From RYN-431 sp036388295 (GTDB lineage: Bacteria > Planctomycetota > Phycisphaerae > Tepidisphaerales > Tepidisphaeraceae), in contig DASVSC010000140.1 in the NCBI GenBank assembly GCA_036388295.1, positions 1 to 30,772 on the forward strand: DNA of 30,772 bases, written 5' to 3'. The translations under genes and the position numbers were made by a program. Positions 8,422 through 17,686 of the stretch are shown here, piece after piece (position 1 is the first letter of the stretch; every line of letters starts with the position of its first letter). The notes beneath the pieces are model-generated. The model was not told the origin of the DNA. It did no database searches and saw nothing but the letters and a program-made list of their open reading frames with translations.

Positions 8422-8509
8422 GTGGGAAGTTAATAGTGGGAAGCGGGAAGTGAAGACGCGGCGTTTCCGCCCGTCTTTAACTTCCCACTTCCCACTCTCT
8501 ACTTCCCAC
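8422..8509. repeat. Long repeat-built hairpin directly after sbp (GTGGGAAG family)
   Basis: Left arm 8422-8458 and right arm 8472-8509 are near-complete inverted repeats made from tandem GTGGGAAGT-like units, with a 13-nt loop. Extra units of the same kind continue to the left (about 8394-8421), outside the pairing. The structure begins 4 bp after the sbp stop codon and lies between sbp and cysT. Its architecture matches the hairpins behind cysA and rpsO, but the unit sequence is different. No T-run follows on the minus strand. It may terminate part of the transcripts, or protect the sbp message so that the binding protein is made in excess, as in other ABC importer operons. Both are inference. 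Confidence 0.8.
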
Positions 8510-8513
8510 TGAT

Positions 8514-9533
8514 TTACTTCTTATAAATCTCGTCAAACACGCCGCCGTCGGCGAAGAACGCCTTCTGCGTTTTCGTCCAGCCGCCGAACGCTTCGTCGAT
8601 CGTGAACAGCTTGATCGGCGGCAGCTTCGCGGCGTGCTTGGCCAGCACCGCGGTGTCGCGCGGGCGGTAGTGGTTCTCGGCGATGATGTCCTGGCCTTTG
8701 GGCGTGTACAGGAACTTCAGGTACGCCTCGGCGAGGGCACGGGTGCCGTGGGCGTCGACGTTCTTGTCGACGATCGCCACCGGCGGCTCGGCCAGGATGC
8801 TGACGCTCGGGTAGACGATGTCGAACTTGCCGGGCGTTTCGTCCTGGGCCAGATACGCCTCGTTCTCCCAGGCCAGCAGCACGTCGCCGACGCCTTTCTG
8901 GGCGAAGGTGATCGTCGAGCCGCGGGCGCCGGTGTCGAGCACCGGCACGTTCTTGAACAGCTTGCCGATGTACTCCTTGGCCTTGGCGTTGGCCGTCACG
9001 TCGTTGGCCTTCCCTTCTCCGGTCAGGCCGGCGGCCCAGCCCCAGGCGGCCAGGAAGTTCCAGCGGGCGCCGCCACTGGTCTTCGGGTTCGGCGTGATGA
9101 CCTTCACGTCCGGCTTAATCAGATCGCCCCAGTCCTTGATCCCCTTCGGGTTCCCCGTGCGGACCAGAAATACGATGGTCGAGACGTACGGGCTGCTGTT
9201 CTGCGGCAGCTTCGACTGCCAGCCCTCGCCGATCAGGCCGTCCTTCTGGATGGTGTCGATGTCGGCCGACAGGGCCAGCGTGACGACGTCGGCCTTCAGC
9301 CCGTCGACCACCGCGCGGGCCTGCTTGCCCGATCCACCATGCGACTGTTCGATGTCGATCTTCTTGCCCGGGTTCTTCGCGGCGTAGTCGGCGATAAAGG
9401 CCTGGTTGATCTCCTCGTACAGCTCACGCGTCGGGTCGTAGCTGACGTTCAGGAGCTTGTTCTGTGCAAAGACGCCTGACGTAAGCGTGGCGAACGCGGC
9501 GGCGGCTAAAGCGATGTGGCGGAAGCGGTTCAT
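8514..9533 (-). CDS. sbp: Periplasmic sulfate-binding protein
   Basis: The solute receptor of the sulfate importer. I place the start at the ATG 9531-9533, giving 339 residues, because a GAAGGA ribosome site precedes it and a signal peptide follows at once (about 1-23, ending GVFA before QNKLLNV). The open frame continues upstream to 9704, but that part runs into the promoter. Family motifs: NVSYDPTRELY (29-39), SHGGSGKQAR (64-73) and SGGARWNFLAAWG (153-165), which contribute to sulfate binding and the fold. It is the first gene of the operon behind promoter 9676-9704. Confidence 0.95.
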   Translation of the reverse strand: MNRFRHIALAAAAFATLTSGVFAQNKLLNVSYDPTRELYEEINQAFIADYAAKNPGKKIDIEQSHGGSGKQARAVVDGLKADVVTLALSADIDTIQKDGLIGEGWQSKLPQNSSPYVSTIVFLVRTGNPKGIKDWGDLIKPDVKVITPNPKTSGGARWNFLAAWGWAAGLTGEGKANDVTANAKAKEYIGKLFKNVPVLDTGARGSTITFAQKGVGDVLLAWENEAYLAQDETPGKFDIVYPSVSILAEPPVAIVDKNVDAHGTRALAEAYLKFLYTPKGQDIIAENHYRPRDTAVLAKHAAKLPPIKLFTIDEAFGGWTKTQKAFFADGGVFDEIYKK

Positions 9534-9619
9534 AAAGGGTCCTTCGTTGATTTCGAAAGTTCGATCGAGTGACTGAAAACGGTGCGTGCAAAGGCGAGGT
9601 GGAACTGACGACAGCGGCG

Positions 9620-9667
9620 TCAACACCGTCGGCCGGCGGCGATGCGATCTATGTCGGCAGTCGTCAT
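9620..9667 (-). CDS. Putative 15-codon leader ORF ending in Cys, upstream of sbp
   Basis: The ORF encodes MTTADIDRIAAGRRC and stops with TGA directly after a TGT Cys codon. Its ATG lies about 2-3 nt after the transcription start expected from promoter 9676-9704, so it would be read as a nearly leaderless ORF at the very 5' end of the sulfate operon mRNA. The stop is 86 nt before the sbp ATG. Cys-containing leaderless upstream ORFs control sulfur genes in mycobacteria; the similarity here is in position only. With a single Cys codon and no evident antiterminator, chance is a serious alternative. Confidence 0.3.
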   Translation of the reverse strand: MTTADIDRIAAGRRC

Positions 9668-9675
9668 GGGGCGGG

Positions 9676-9704
9676 AGAATACGCTGTCGCTTATACGGTG
9701 TCAA
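9676..9704 (-). promoter_or_regulatory. Sigma70-type promoter of the sulfate operon
   Basis: On the minus strand a perfect TTGACA (9699-9704) and TATTCT (9676-9681) are separated by 17 bp. The expected start of transcription is near 9669, giving a leader of about 135 nt before sbp. I see no known riboswitch in that leader. Confidence 0.65.
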
Positions 9705-10091
9705 CTATTGCTATCGTTTTAGTGGGAATTAAACGATTCGGCGTTTTATGTTCTGAAAAGGCTGTTTTTCCGCCGACACGGCGGAGCGAAATGGTTAAAT
9801 GGAAGATAGCCAGTCGGCGTCGGCATTAGCGTCGGCGTCTGAGACGCGGGCGGTGGGAGGAAAATCGCATGCGTCGGAGATCGCGATCTTCTAAAGGTTT
9901 TGGAGTCATGCGTGGCAGCGAGCTGCGGGTCATGCGACGTGGCCTAAGTCGCATGGCAATTGGGGCGGCTTTGGGGCACAACGGCGAACGCCAAGCTGCG
10001 GTCTTTAGTCTTGACGAGAGCATGACTTCGGCCGGTTTAGGGCAGAATCGGCCGTGTAAATTGGCAGGAACAAAATCGGGAGCGGCAACAG
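9705..10091. other. Noncoding stretch rich in short palindromes
   Basis: No convincing gene is present. The part 9835-9955 holds several short inverted repeats: GCGTC/GACGC at 9835-9847, the palindrome AGATCGCGATCT at 9878-9889, GCAGC/GCTGC at about 9915-9926, and CATGCGAC/GTCGCATG at 9931-9955 with a 9-nt loop. GTCATGCG occurs twice nearby, and GCGTCGGC repeats just before this part. The region could hold upstream regulatory sites of the sulfate operon or an unrecognised structured RNA; nothing identifies it further. Confidence 0.4.
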
Positions 10092-10115
10092 GACTTACGC
10101 CATGACTTACGCCAA
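10092..10115. repeat. Two tandem copies of a 12-bp unit
   Basis: GACTTACGCCAT is followed at once by GACTTACGCCAA, next to the tRNA-Leu terminator. No function can be assigned. Confidence 0.6.
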
Positions 10116-10119
10116 AGCA

Positions 10120-10149
10120 AAAGGCCCGCCCCTTGCGGGACGGGCCTTT
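10120..10149 (-). terminator. Intrinsic terminator of tRNA-Leu
   Basis: Arms 10120-10132 and 10137-10149 pair at 12 of 13 positions around a TTGC loop. On the minus strand the stem ends in TTTTGCTTT, as expected for a Rho-independent terminator. It lies 4 bp after the tRNA 3' end. Confidence 0.85.
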
Positions 10150-10153
10150 CGAT

Positions 10154-10237
10154 TGCGGCCGAGAGGGGTCGAACCTCCACGTAGTTACCTACACAAGAAC
10201 CTGAATCTTGCGCGTCTGCCAATTCCGCCACGGCCGC
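10154..10237 (-). tRNA. tRNA-Leu (anticodon CAG)
   Basis: The 84-nt gene folds as a class II tRNA. The acceptor stem is GCGGCCG/CGGCCGC with discriminator A. The D arm includes TGGCAGACGCGC. The anticodon stem CAAGA/TCTTG encloses the loop TTCAGGT, giving anticodon CAG for CUG codons. A long variable arm around GTAGGTAACTAC and a T arm with TTCGACC follow. CCA is not encoded. It has its own promoter and terminator and is transcribed away from nuoH. Confidence 0.95.
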
Positions 10238-10258
10238 GTTGCCTGAGGCGAGGCGGAA

Positions 10259-10287
10259 AGAATACGGGGTCGGCGGTTCAATTGCAA
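10259..10287 (-). promoter_or_regulatory. Promoter of tRNA-Leu
   Basis: TTGCAA (10282-10287) and TATTCT (10259-10264) are 17 bp apart on the minus strand. The predicted start near 10252 leaves about 15 nt before the mature tRNA. The -10 hexamer is the same as that of the sulfate operon. Confidence 0.55.
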
Positions 10288-10313
10288 CGCCCCGCTTCGG
10301 TGTCGGCCGAACG

Positions 10314-10351
10314 GGCGCGGCTTGACAGGCCGCGCCGGTTTGCCCTATCAG
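10314..10351 (+). promoter_or_regulatory. nuoH operon promoter with inverted repeat around the -35 box
   Basis: TTGACA at 10322-10327 and TATCAG at 10346-10351 are 18 bp apart and would start transcription near 10358, about 30 nt before the nuoH GTG. The -35 box is bracketed exactly by an 8-bp inverted repeat, GGCGCGGC (10314-10321) and GCCGCGCC (10329-10336). That layout is what an operator for a dimeric regulator would look like, though a chance GC-rich palindrome is possible. Confidence 0.45.
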
Positions 10352-10387
10352 TAGACCGTTTCGCGCTGCCCGCGAAGCCGTCGCACC

Positions 10388-11674
10388 GTGAACGTTCCCG
10401 ATCCTTACTTCTCCGCCACAACGGGCCAGCCGGCCCCGGTCCTGCAGGCGCTGATCGGCCAGCCGCCCGCGGGCTGGATGATCCTGTTGTGGGACGTCAC
10501 GCTGGTGATGTTCGTTTTCCTCGGCCTCGTCAGCGTCGTCGGCTTCATCGGCATCTGGGCGGAACGAAAAGTGGCGGGGCGGATTCAACACCGCCATGGG
10601 CCCAACCGCGTCGGACCCGTCGGGCTGCTGCAGTCGTTGGCGGACGGGATCAAGCTGGTCAGCAAAGAAGACCTGACGCCCACGCGGGCCGACCGGCGGC
10701 TGTTCTTCCTCGCCCCATACCTGGCCTTCGCCCCCGTGTTCGCCGCATTCATGGCGTTGCCGTTCGGGCCCGATTTCATCTTCGACCGCACGCTCTCCGT
10801 CAGCCTGCTGTGGGTGCTGGCAATTCTTGGTGTGGAGGTGATCGGCGTAATCTTGGCCGGCTGGTCCAGCAACAACAAATGGTCTGTCTACGGCGGCATG
10901 CGCGAGGCGTGCCAGCTGATCAGCTATGAGATCCCGCTGGGCCTGTCGATGCTGGTCGTCGTGCTGGCCGTCGGCACGCTCGATCTGCTGAAACTGTCGG
11001 CCCTGCAGGCGGACGGCCTGCAGCACTGGCTGGTCTTCCGCCAGCCGTTCATCGCGCTGGCGTTCGTGTTGTTCTTCATCGCGTCGCTGGCGTCGAACAA
11101 GCGTGCGCCGTTCGACTTACCGGAATCCGATTCGGAACTGGTCGCCGGCTATCACACCGAATACAGCGGCCTGCGGTTCAGCCTGTTTTACTTGGCCGAG
11201 TACAACGCCATGTTCGTGATGAGCGGCGTGATGGCGGTGCTCTTCCTCGGCTCCTGGGCCGACCCGTTCGGCCTGATCGCGCGCGGTTACGTCCGCTCCC
11301 GCGACGCGGGTGACCGATGGACGCCGCTGCTCTGGAACGCCGCCGCCGCCGGCGTCTTTACGACCAAATGCGCGGCCCTGATGTTCGTCCAGATGTGGGT
11401 CCGCTGGACACTGCCCCGGCCGCGCATCGACCAGGTGCTGCACGTGTGCGTGAAGGTAATGGTCCCCGCGTCGCTGGCCCTGCTGCTCGGGTCGGCGATC
11501 TGGGAACTGCTCGTCCGGAACGGCTCGATCGTCGAACGGGCTACGCGGCTGATCCTGGCGGCCGGCGGTGTCGCGATTATGGTCGCCATGGCGGGCCTGA
11601 TCGTCGCGGCTTTTCTCGGCGGGCGTCAAAATCAGCAGCGCCTCTTCAGTGTCCGGCCGGCAGGCGGTGGCTGA
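10388..11674 (+). CDS. nuoH: NADH-quinone oxidoreductase subunit H
   Basis: NuoH joins the peripheral and membrane arms of complex I and lines the quinone chamber. Strong family motifs are visible: AERKVAGRIQHRHGPNRVGP (58-77), SYEIPLGLSM, RAPFDLPESDSELVAGYHTE and FVQMWVRWTLPRPRIDQ. The last two face the quinone tunnel and the connection to the hydrophilic arm. At 428 residues it is at the long end for the family. The start is GTG at 10388, with only a weak GAAG upstream. It is the first gene of a plus-strand operon, and its stop abuts the nuoJ start. nuoI, usual between nuoH and nuoJ, is absent here. Confidence 0.97.
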   Translation: MNVPDPYFSATTGQPAPVLQALIGQPPAGWMILLWDVTLVMFVFLGLVSVVGFIGIWAERKVAGRIQHRHGPNRVGPVGLLQSLADGIKLVSKEDLTPTRADRRLFFLAPYLAFAPVFAAFMALPFGPDFIFDRTLSVSLLWVLAILGVEVIGVILAGWSSNNKWSVYGGMREACQLISYEIPLGLSMLVVVLAVGTLDLLKLSALQADGLQHWLVFRQPFIALAFVLFFIASLASNKRAPFDLPESDSELVAGYHTEYSGLRFSLFYLAEYNAMFVMSGVMAVLFLGSWADPFGLIARGYVRSRDAGDRWTPLLWNAAAAGVFTTKCAALMFVQMWVRWTLPRPRIDQVLHVCVKVMVPASLALLLGSAIWELLVRNGSIVERATRLILAAGGVAIMVAMAGLIVAAFLGGRQNQQRLFSVRPAGGG

Positions 11675-12175
11675 GTGCTCGCGATCCTGTTCTACATCTT
11701 CGCAGCCATTACCCTTGCGGGCGCAGTCGGCGTGGTCGTCGCCCGGCACATCGTTCACGCGGCCGTCCAGTTGCTCCTGACTTTGCTCGGCGTGGCCGGG
11801 CTGTACTTCCTGCTCGATGCCGAATTCCTGGCCGCCGCGCAGTTGGTCATCTATGTGGGTGGCACGCTGGTGCTGATCATTTTCGGCGTGATGCTGACGT
11901 CGAACCTCGGCACGCGCCTGCTGCACGCGACGAAAATCGAATCCGCCGTCGTCGCCGTCGCGGCCGTGTGCCTCTTGTCAGCACTGGGCATCGCGATCCG
12001 GGCCACGCACTTCGCCAGCGTTCCACGCGTCATCGAAGTGGATCAGAGCCGCCAGCTCGGCTACTCATTGTTGTCCGACCATTTGCTCGCGTTCGAAGTC
12101 GCCAGCCTGCTGATGCTGGCGGTAATGATCGGCGCGGCCTACCTGGCCCGGCGTCGGCCGAAGGATGAGGTATGA
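11675..12175 (+). CDS. nuoJ: NADH-quinone oxidoreductase subunit J
   Basis: A 166-residue, five-helix membrane subunit of complex I that helps couple quinone reduction to proton pumping. The family signature AAQLVIYVGGTLVLIIFGVM is clear at about 52-72, including the flexible third helix. The GTG start directly follows the nuoH stop with no spacer, and its stop overlaps the nuoK ATG as ATGA, so all three genes are probably translationally coupled. Length and topology are normal. Confidence 0.96.
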   Translation: MLAILFYIFAAITLAGAVGVVVARHIVHAAVQLLLTLLGVAGLYFLLDAEFLAAAQLVIYVGGTLVLIIFGVMLTSNLGTRLLHATKIESAVVAVAAVCLLSALGIAIRATHFASVPRVIEVDQSRQLGYSLLSDHLLAFEVASLLMLAVMIGAAYLARRRPKDEV

Positions 12176-12480
12176 TCGGGTTGCAACACTACCTGATCCT
12201 CGGCGCGATACTGTTCGTCGCCGGCGTGGTCACGGTGCTGACGCGCCGCCACGCGATCGGCATCCTGATGGGCATCGAACTGATGCTGAACGCGGCCAAC
12301 TTGAACCTGGTCGCCTTCAACCACTACGCCGCCGGCCCCGCGCCGGACGGGCGGGTGTTCGCGCTGTTCGTCATCGTGGTCGCCGCCGCCGAAGCCGCGG
12401 TGGCGCTGGCGATTTTCTTAAACTTTTACAGCAATTTCGCGTCGGTCGATGTCGACCGCGCGAGCGAGCTGCGGGGCTAA
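12172..12480 (+). CDS. nuoK: NADH-quinone oxidoreductase subunit K
   Basis: A 102-residue, three-helix subunit homologous to part of the Mrp antiporter. Two membrane glutamates needed for proton translocation in the family are present: Glu36 in GIELMLNAANLNLV and Glu74 in AAAEAAVALAI. A GATGAGGT ribosome site lies inside the end of nuoJ, and the start overlaps the nuoJ stop by 4 bp. Normal length. Confidence 0.97.
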   Translation: MIGLQHYLILGAILFVAGVVTVLTRRHAIGILMGIELMLNAANLNLVAFNHYAAGPAPDGRVFALFVIVVAAAEAAVALAIFLNFYSNFASVDVDRASELRG

Positions 12481-12486
12481 GCGACG

Positions 12487-14655
<2,169 letters not shown>

Positions 14656-14663
14656 AAGACTAG

Positions 14664-16211
14664 ATGGAACTGCTACGACAAAACATCCTGTTCGTCCTGA
14701 CGTTCCTGCCACTGTTGGGGGCCGTGCTGGTATTGCCACAACGGCGGCCGGCCGTCGTTCGGGGCATTGCGCTGGGATTTTCAATCGCGTCGTTCGTGAT
14801 CGCGCTTGTGCTCACGCTCGTATACGACAGCGGACGCGCGGGGACATACGGGTATGACAACCTGGGCGGTGTGGTGCAGCTCGTACGGCGGGTGCCGTGG
14901 GTGCCGTCGCTGCACGCGGAATTGCTGCTGGGGCTCGACGGATTGTCGCTGCCGATGGTGCTGCTGAGCACTTTCGTATTCGTCCTGGCCACGATCGCGT
15001 CGTGGAAGATCGACCGACGGCCGCAGGCATATTTTTCGCTGCTGCTGCTGTTGGAAACCGGCGTGCTTGGCAGTTTTCTGTCGCTCGATCTGCTGCTGTT
15101 TTTCGTCTTCTTCGAATTGTCGCTGCTGCCGATGTACTTCTTGATCGGCGTATGGGGTGGCGAGCGGCGGGAATACGCCGCGATCAAGTTCTTTATCTAC
15201 ACATTCGTAGGCTCCATAGCGATTTTGGTCGCGATCGTCGGCATTTACCTGCAGGCGGGCAGCTTCGACCTCATCGCGTTGCCGGCGTTGCTGGCGGACA
15301 CGTCGGCCCAGCATCCGCGACTGGCAATGACGCTGTTCGGCCTTCTGGTGTTCGGCTTCCTGGTGAAGCTTCCGATCATGCCGCTGCACACGTGGCTGCC
15401 GGACGCGCACGTCGAGGCGCCGACGCCGATCAGCATGATCCTGGCGGCCGTGCTGCTGAAGCTAGGCGGCTACGGGCTGCTTCGTGTGGCGTGGCCGCTG
15501 TTCCCCGACCAAGCCCTGGCGGCTTGGCCACTGTTGGCGACGCTGGCAGTGGTTTCGATACTGGCGGGTGCGTTATGCGCGATCGGCCAGACGGACTTCA
15601 AGCGGCTGGTGGCCTACAGCTCGGTGTCGCACATGGGGTTCGTGCTGTTGGGTATTCTCACGACCACACCGGCCGGCGTCGCTGGGGCGATTTTTATGAT
15701 GGTCGCCCACGGCCTGACCAGCGCGGCGATGTTCTTCGTCGTCGGCGTGCTGTACGACCGCGTGCACCACCGGCAGATCGCGCGGCTCGGCGGCGTCGGC
15801 GGCGTGCTGCCGGCGTACGGGCGCTTCGCGTCGCTGTTCATGTTCGCCAGCCTCGGCCTGCCGGGTCTGTGCAACTTCGTCGGCGAGATCATGGTGCTGC
15901 TGGGCGTTTTCGCCGCCGCCCGAAGCGGGCCGGTCGCGGCCCACGTGCCGGCGGCCGCGGTGTACGTTGTCGGCGCGGCGGCCGCGCTAGGCATCGTGCT
16001 GACGGCCGGCTACATGCTCTGGTGCCTGCAGCGCGTGTTCCTCGGCCCGACGAAAGCCGACACGGAAATGCTGGCGGAACTGGACGTGCGGGAGAACCTG
16101 GTGTTGTGGCCGCTCGCCGTTGCGGTGGTCGCGCTGGGCGTGCTGCCGTGGGCGTTGATGCTGACGCTGAGTGACACGACGGTGCAGGCGCTGCTGAAGG
16201 TGCTGTCTTGA
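14664..16211 (+). CDS. nuoM: NADH-quinone oxidoreductase subunit M
   Basis: The second antiporter-like pump of the membrane arm, 515 residues with about 14 helices. Key residues are visible: Glu151 in VFFELSLLPMYFLIGVWGG, Lys235 in GFLVKLPIMPLHTWLPDAHV, the EAPTPISMILAAVLLKLGGY block, and Lys266 in that block. The length is normal. The stop overlaps the proposed TTG start of nuoN by 4 bp. Confidence 0.97.
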   Translation: MELLRQNILFVLTFLPLLGAVLVLPQRRPAVVRGIALGFSIASFVIALVLTLVYDSGRAGTYGYDNLGGVVQLVRRVPWVPSLHAELLLGLDGLSLPMVLLSTFVFVLATIASWKIDRRPQAYFSLLLLLETGVLGSFLSLDLLLFFVFFELSLLPMYFLIGVWGGERREYAAIKFFIYTFVGSIAILVAIVGIYLQAGSFDLIALPALLADTSAQHPRLAMTLFGLLVFGFLVKLPIMPLHTWLPDAHVEAPTPISMILAAVLLKLGGYGLLRVAWPLFPDQALAAWPLLATLAVVSILAGALCAIGQTDFKRLVAYSSVSHMGFVLLGILTTTPAGVAGAIFMMVAHGLTSAAMFFVVGVLYDRVHHRQIARLGGVGGVLPAYGRFASLFMFASLGLPGLCNFVGEIMVLLGVFAAARSGPVAAHVPAAAVYVVGAAAALGIVLTAGYMLWCLQRVFLGPTKADTEMLAELDVRENLVLWPLAVAVVALGVLPWALMLTLSDTTVQALLKVLS

Positions 16212-17686
16212 ACGGCGGCGTGCGCATCCCGTCGGCCCAGGAATGGTCCGCCATCGGCGTCGAAACGGCCTTGGCGGCTACGATCGTCGCCGTATTGATC
16301 GCGCCCTTTTTTGCCCGGGGCCGGTCGAACACAGTGGTTGGTTGGATCGCTTTGATCGGCGTCGCCGCCGCCTTCGTCATGACACTGCTGCCGGGTGCTT
16401 CGGTAGGACGCTTCGCATTTTCTGGCTTAATCATCGCGGACCCGGCGGCCACGCTTTGGCGGCAAGTGTTGCTGCTGTTCACAGGCGGCGTCATCGGGAT
16501 TTGGTTCGCCTCGACGCGACGCGCCGTGCCGGAAGGGGACGCGCCAGAGTTCATGACCCTGCTGCTGTCGGCGACAATCGGCCTCTCACTTATGGCGGCC
16601 ACGTCGAACGCACTCATGCTGCTGCTGGCGACGGAATTGGCATCGATGCCGTCCTATGTTTTGGCCGGCTTCCGGAAACGCGAACGGCATGCCGCGGAGG
16701 CGTCGCTCAAATATGTCCTCTTCGGCGCGGTCTGCACGGCGGCGATGATTTACGGCTTGTCGCTGCTCTACGGCGTCAGCGGCACGCTCGACCTGGGCGC
16801 TTGGCTGACACGCAGCGCCGGCGTGATCCCGCCGGCGGGCGTGATCGGGTTGCTGCTGCTGTTGGCGGGCCTGCTGTTTAAGATCAGCGCGGTGCCGGCG
16901 CACTTCTGGTCACCGGACGTGTTCGAAGGGTCGCACGTCGACGTGGCCGCCTACTTGTCGGTCGCGAGCAAAGGCGCGGGCATTCTTCTCCTGGGTCGGC
17001 TCTGGTACGCGGCCGCGGGACACACGACGGCGGCGGTGCAAGGCATGGCCGTGACGTTGGCCGTCGTGGCCGTCGTATCGACGACGGTCGGCAACCTGGG
17101 CGCGCTACGGCAGACGAGCGTGAAACGGCTGCTGGCGTACAGTTCGATCGCCCACGCCGGCTATCTGCTGAGCGCGATGGCCGTGCTGCCTGCGGGGCTG
17201 GGGGCGGTCGTCGCGTATCTGGTCGTTTACGCCGTGATGAACCTGGGCGCGTTCGCCGTACTGGCGGGCGTGGAACGGACGCAAGGTTCGGACGACGTGG
17301 CGAGCTTCAACGGCTTGGCGACACGATCGCCCCTGGCCGCCGCGGCGATGGCCGTGTGCCTGGTCAGCATGGTCGGTTTGCCGCCGGCGGCCGGGTTTAT
17401 CGTCAAGTGGAAGATCATGGCCGCACTCGCGGCGGCCGGCGGGGCGTGGTGGTGGGTGGTCGCCTCAGTGGCAATCAATTCAGTGATTTCGTTGGCGTAT
17501 TATGCCAAGATCCTGCGCGCGATGTACCTCCGGCCGGCCACGGAGAGCGCGTCGCTGCCGGGGTTGTCGACCGCGATCGCCGCCGCTTGCGCAGTGCTGC
17601 TGATCGGGATGCTGGTGCTTTTCGCGCCGCTCGAAGCATGGACGGCGGGGGCAACCTTCTGGCAGCCGGCGCATCATGCGCCGTAA
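16208..17686 (+). CDS. nuoN: NADH-quinone oxidoreductase subunit N
   Basis: The third antiporter-like subunit, 492 residues. Glu143 in LLLATELASMPSYVLAGF and Lys225 in LLFKISAVPAHFWSPDVFEG match pump positions, and Lys255 follows in SVASKGAG. In place of the usual APTPVTAFLSVASK block the sequence reads GSHVDVAAYLSVASK (241-255), so the Pro-Thr-Pro turn is lost. I use the TTG at 16208, which overlaps the nuoM stop as TTGA; a GTG at 16220 is the alternative. The last 13 bp overlap the convergent M32 peptidase gene. Confidence 0.95.
   Translation: MNGGVRIPSAQEWSAIGVETALAATIVAVLIAPFFARGRSNTVVGWIALIGVAAAFVMTLLPGASVGRFAFSGLIIADPAATLWRQVLLLFTGGVIGIWFASTRRAVPEGDAPEFMTLLLSATIGLSLMAATSNALMLLLATELASMPSYVLAGFRKRERHAAEASLKYVLFGAVCTAAMIYGLSLLYGVSGTLDLGAWLTRSAGVIPPAGVIGLLLLLAGLLFKISAVPAHFWSPDVFEGSHVDVAAYLSVASKGAGILLLGRLWYAAAGHTTAAVQGMAVTLAVVAVVSTTVGNLGALRQTSVKRLLAYSSIAHAGYLLSAMAVLPAGLGAVVAYLVVYAVMNLGAFAVLAGVERTQGSDDVASFNGLATRSPLAAAAMAVCLVSMVGLPPAAGFIVKWKIMAALAAAGGAWWWVVASVAINSVISLAYYAKILRAMYLRPATESASLPGLSTAIAAACAVLLIGMLVLFAPLEAWTAGATFWQPAHHAP

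Noticed and set aside
9534..9669. SAM or other sulfur riboswitch in the sbp leader
   Set aside because: I could not match any known riboswitch core in the leader.
9534..9704. N-terminal extension of sbp to 9704
   Set aside because: It would place the start inside the promoter and put 57 unrelated residues before a normal signal peptide with its own ribosome site.
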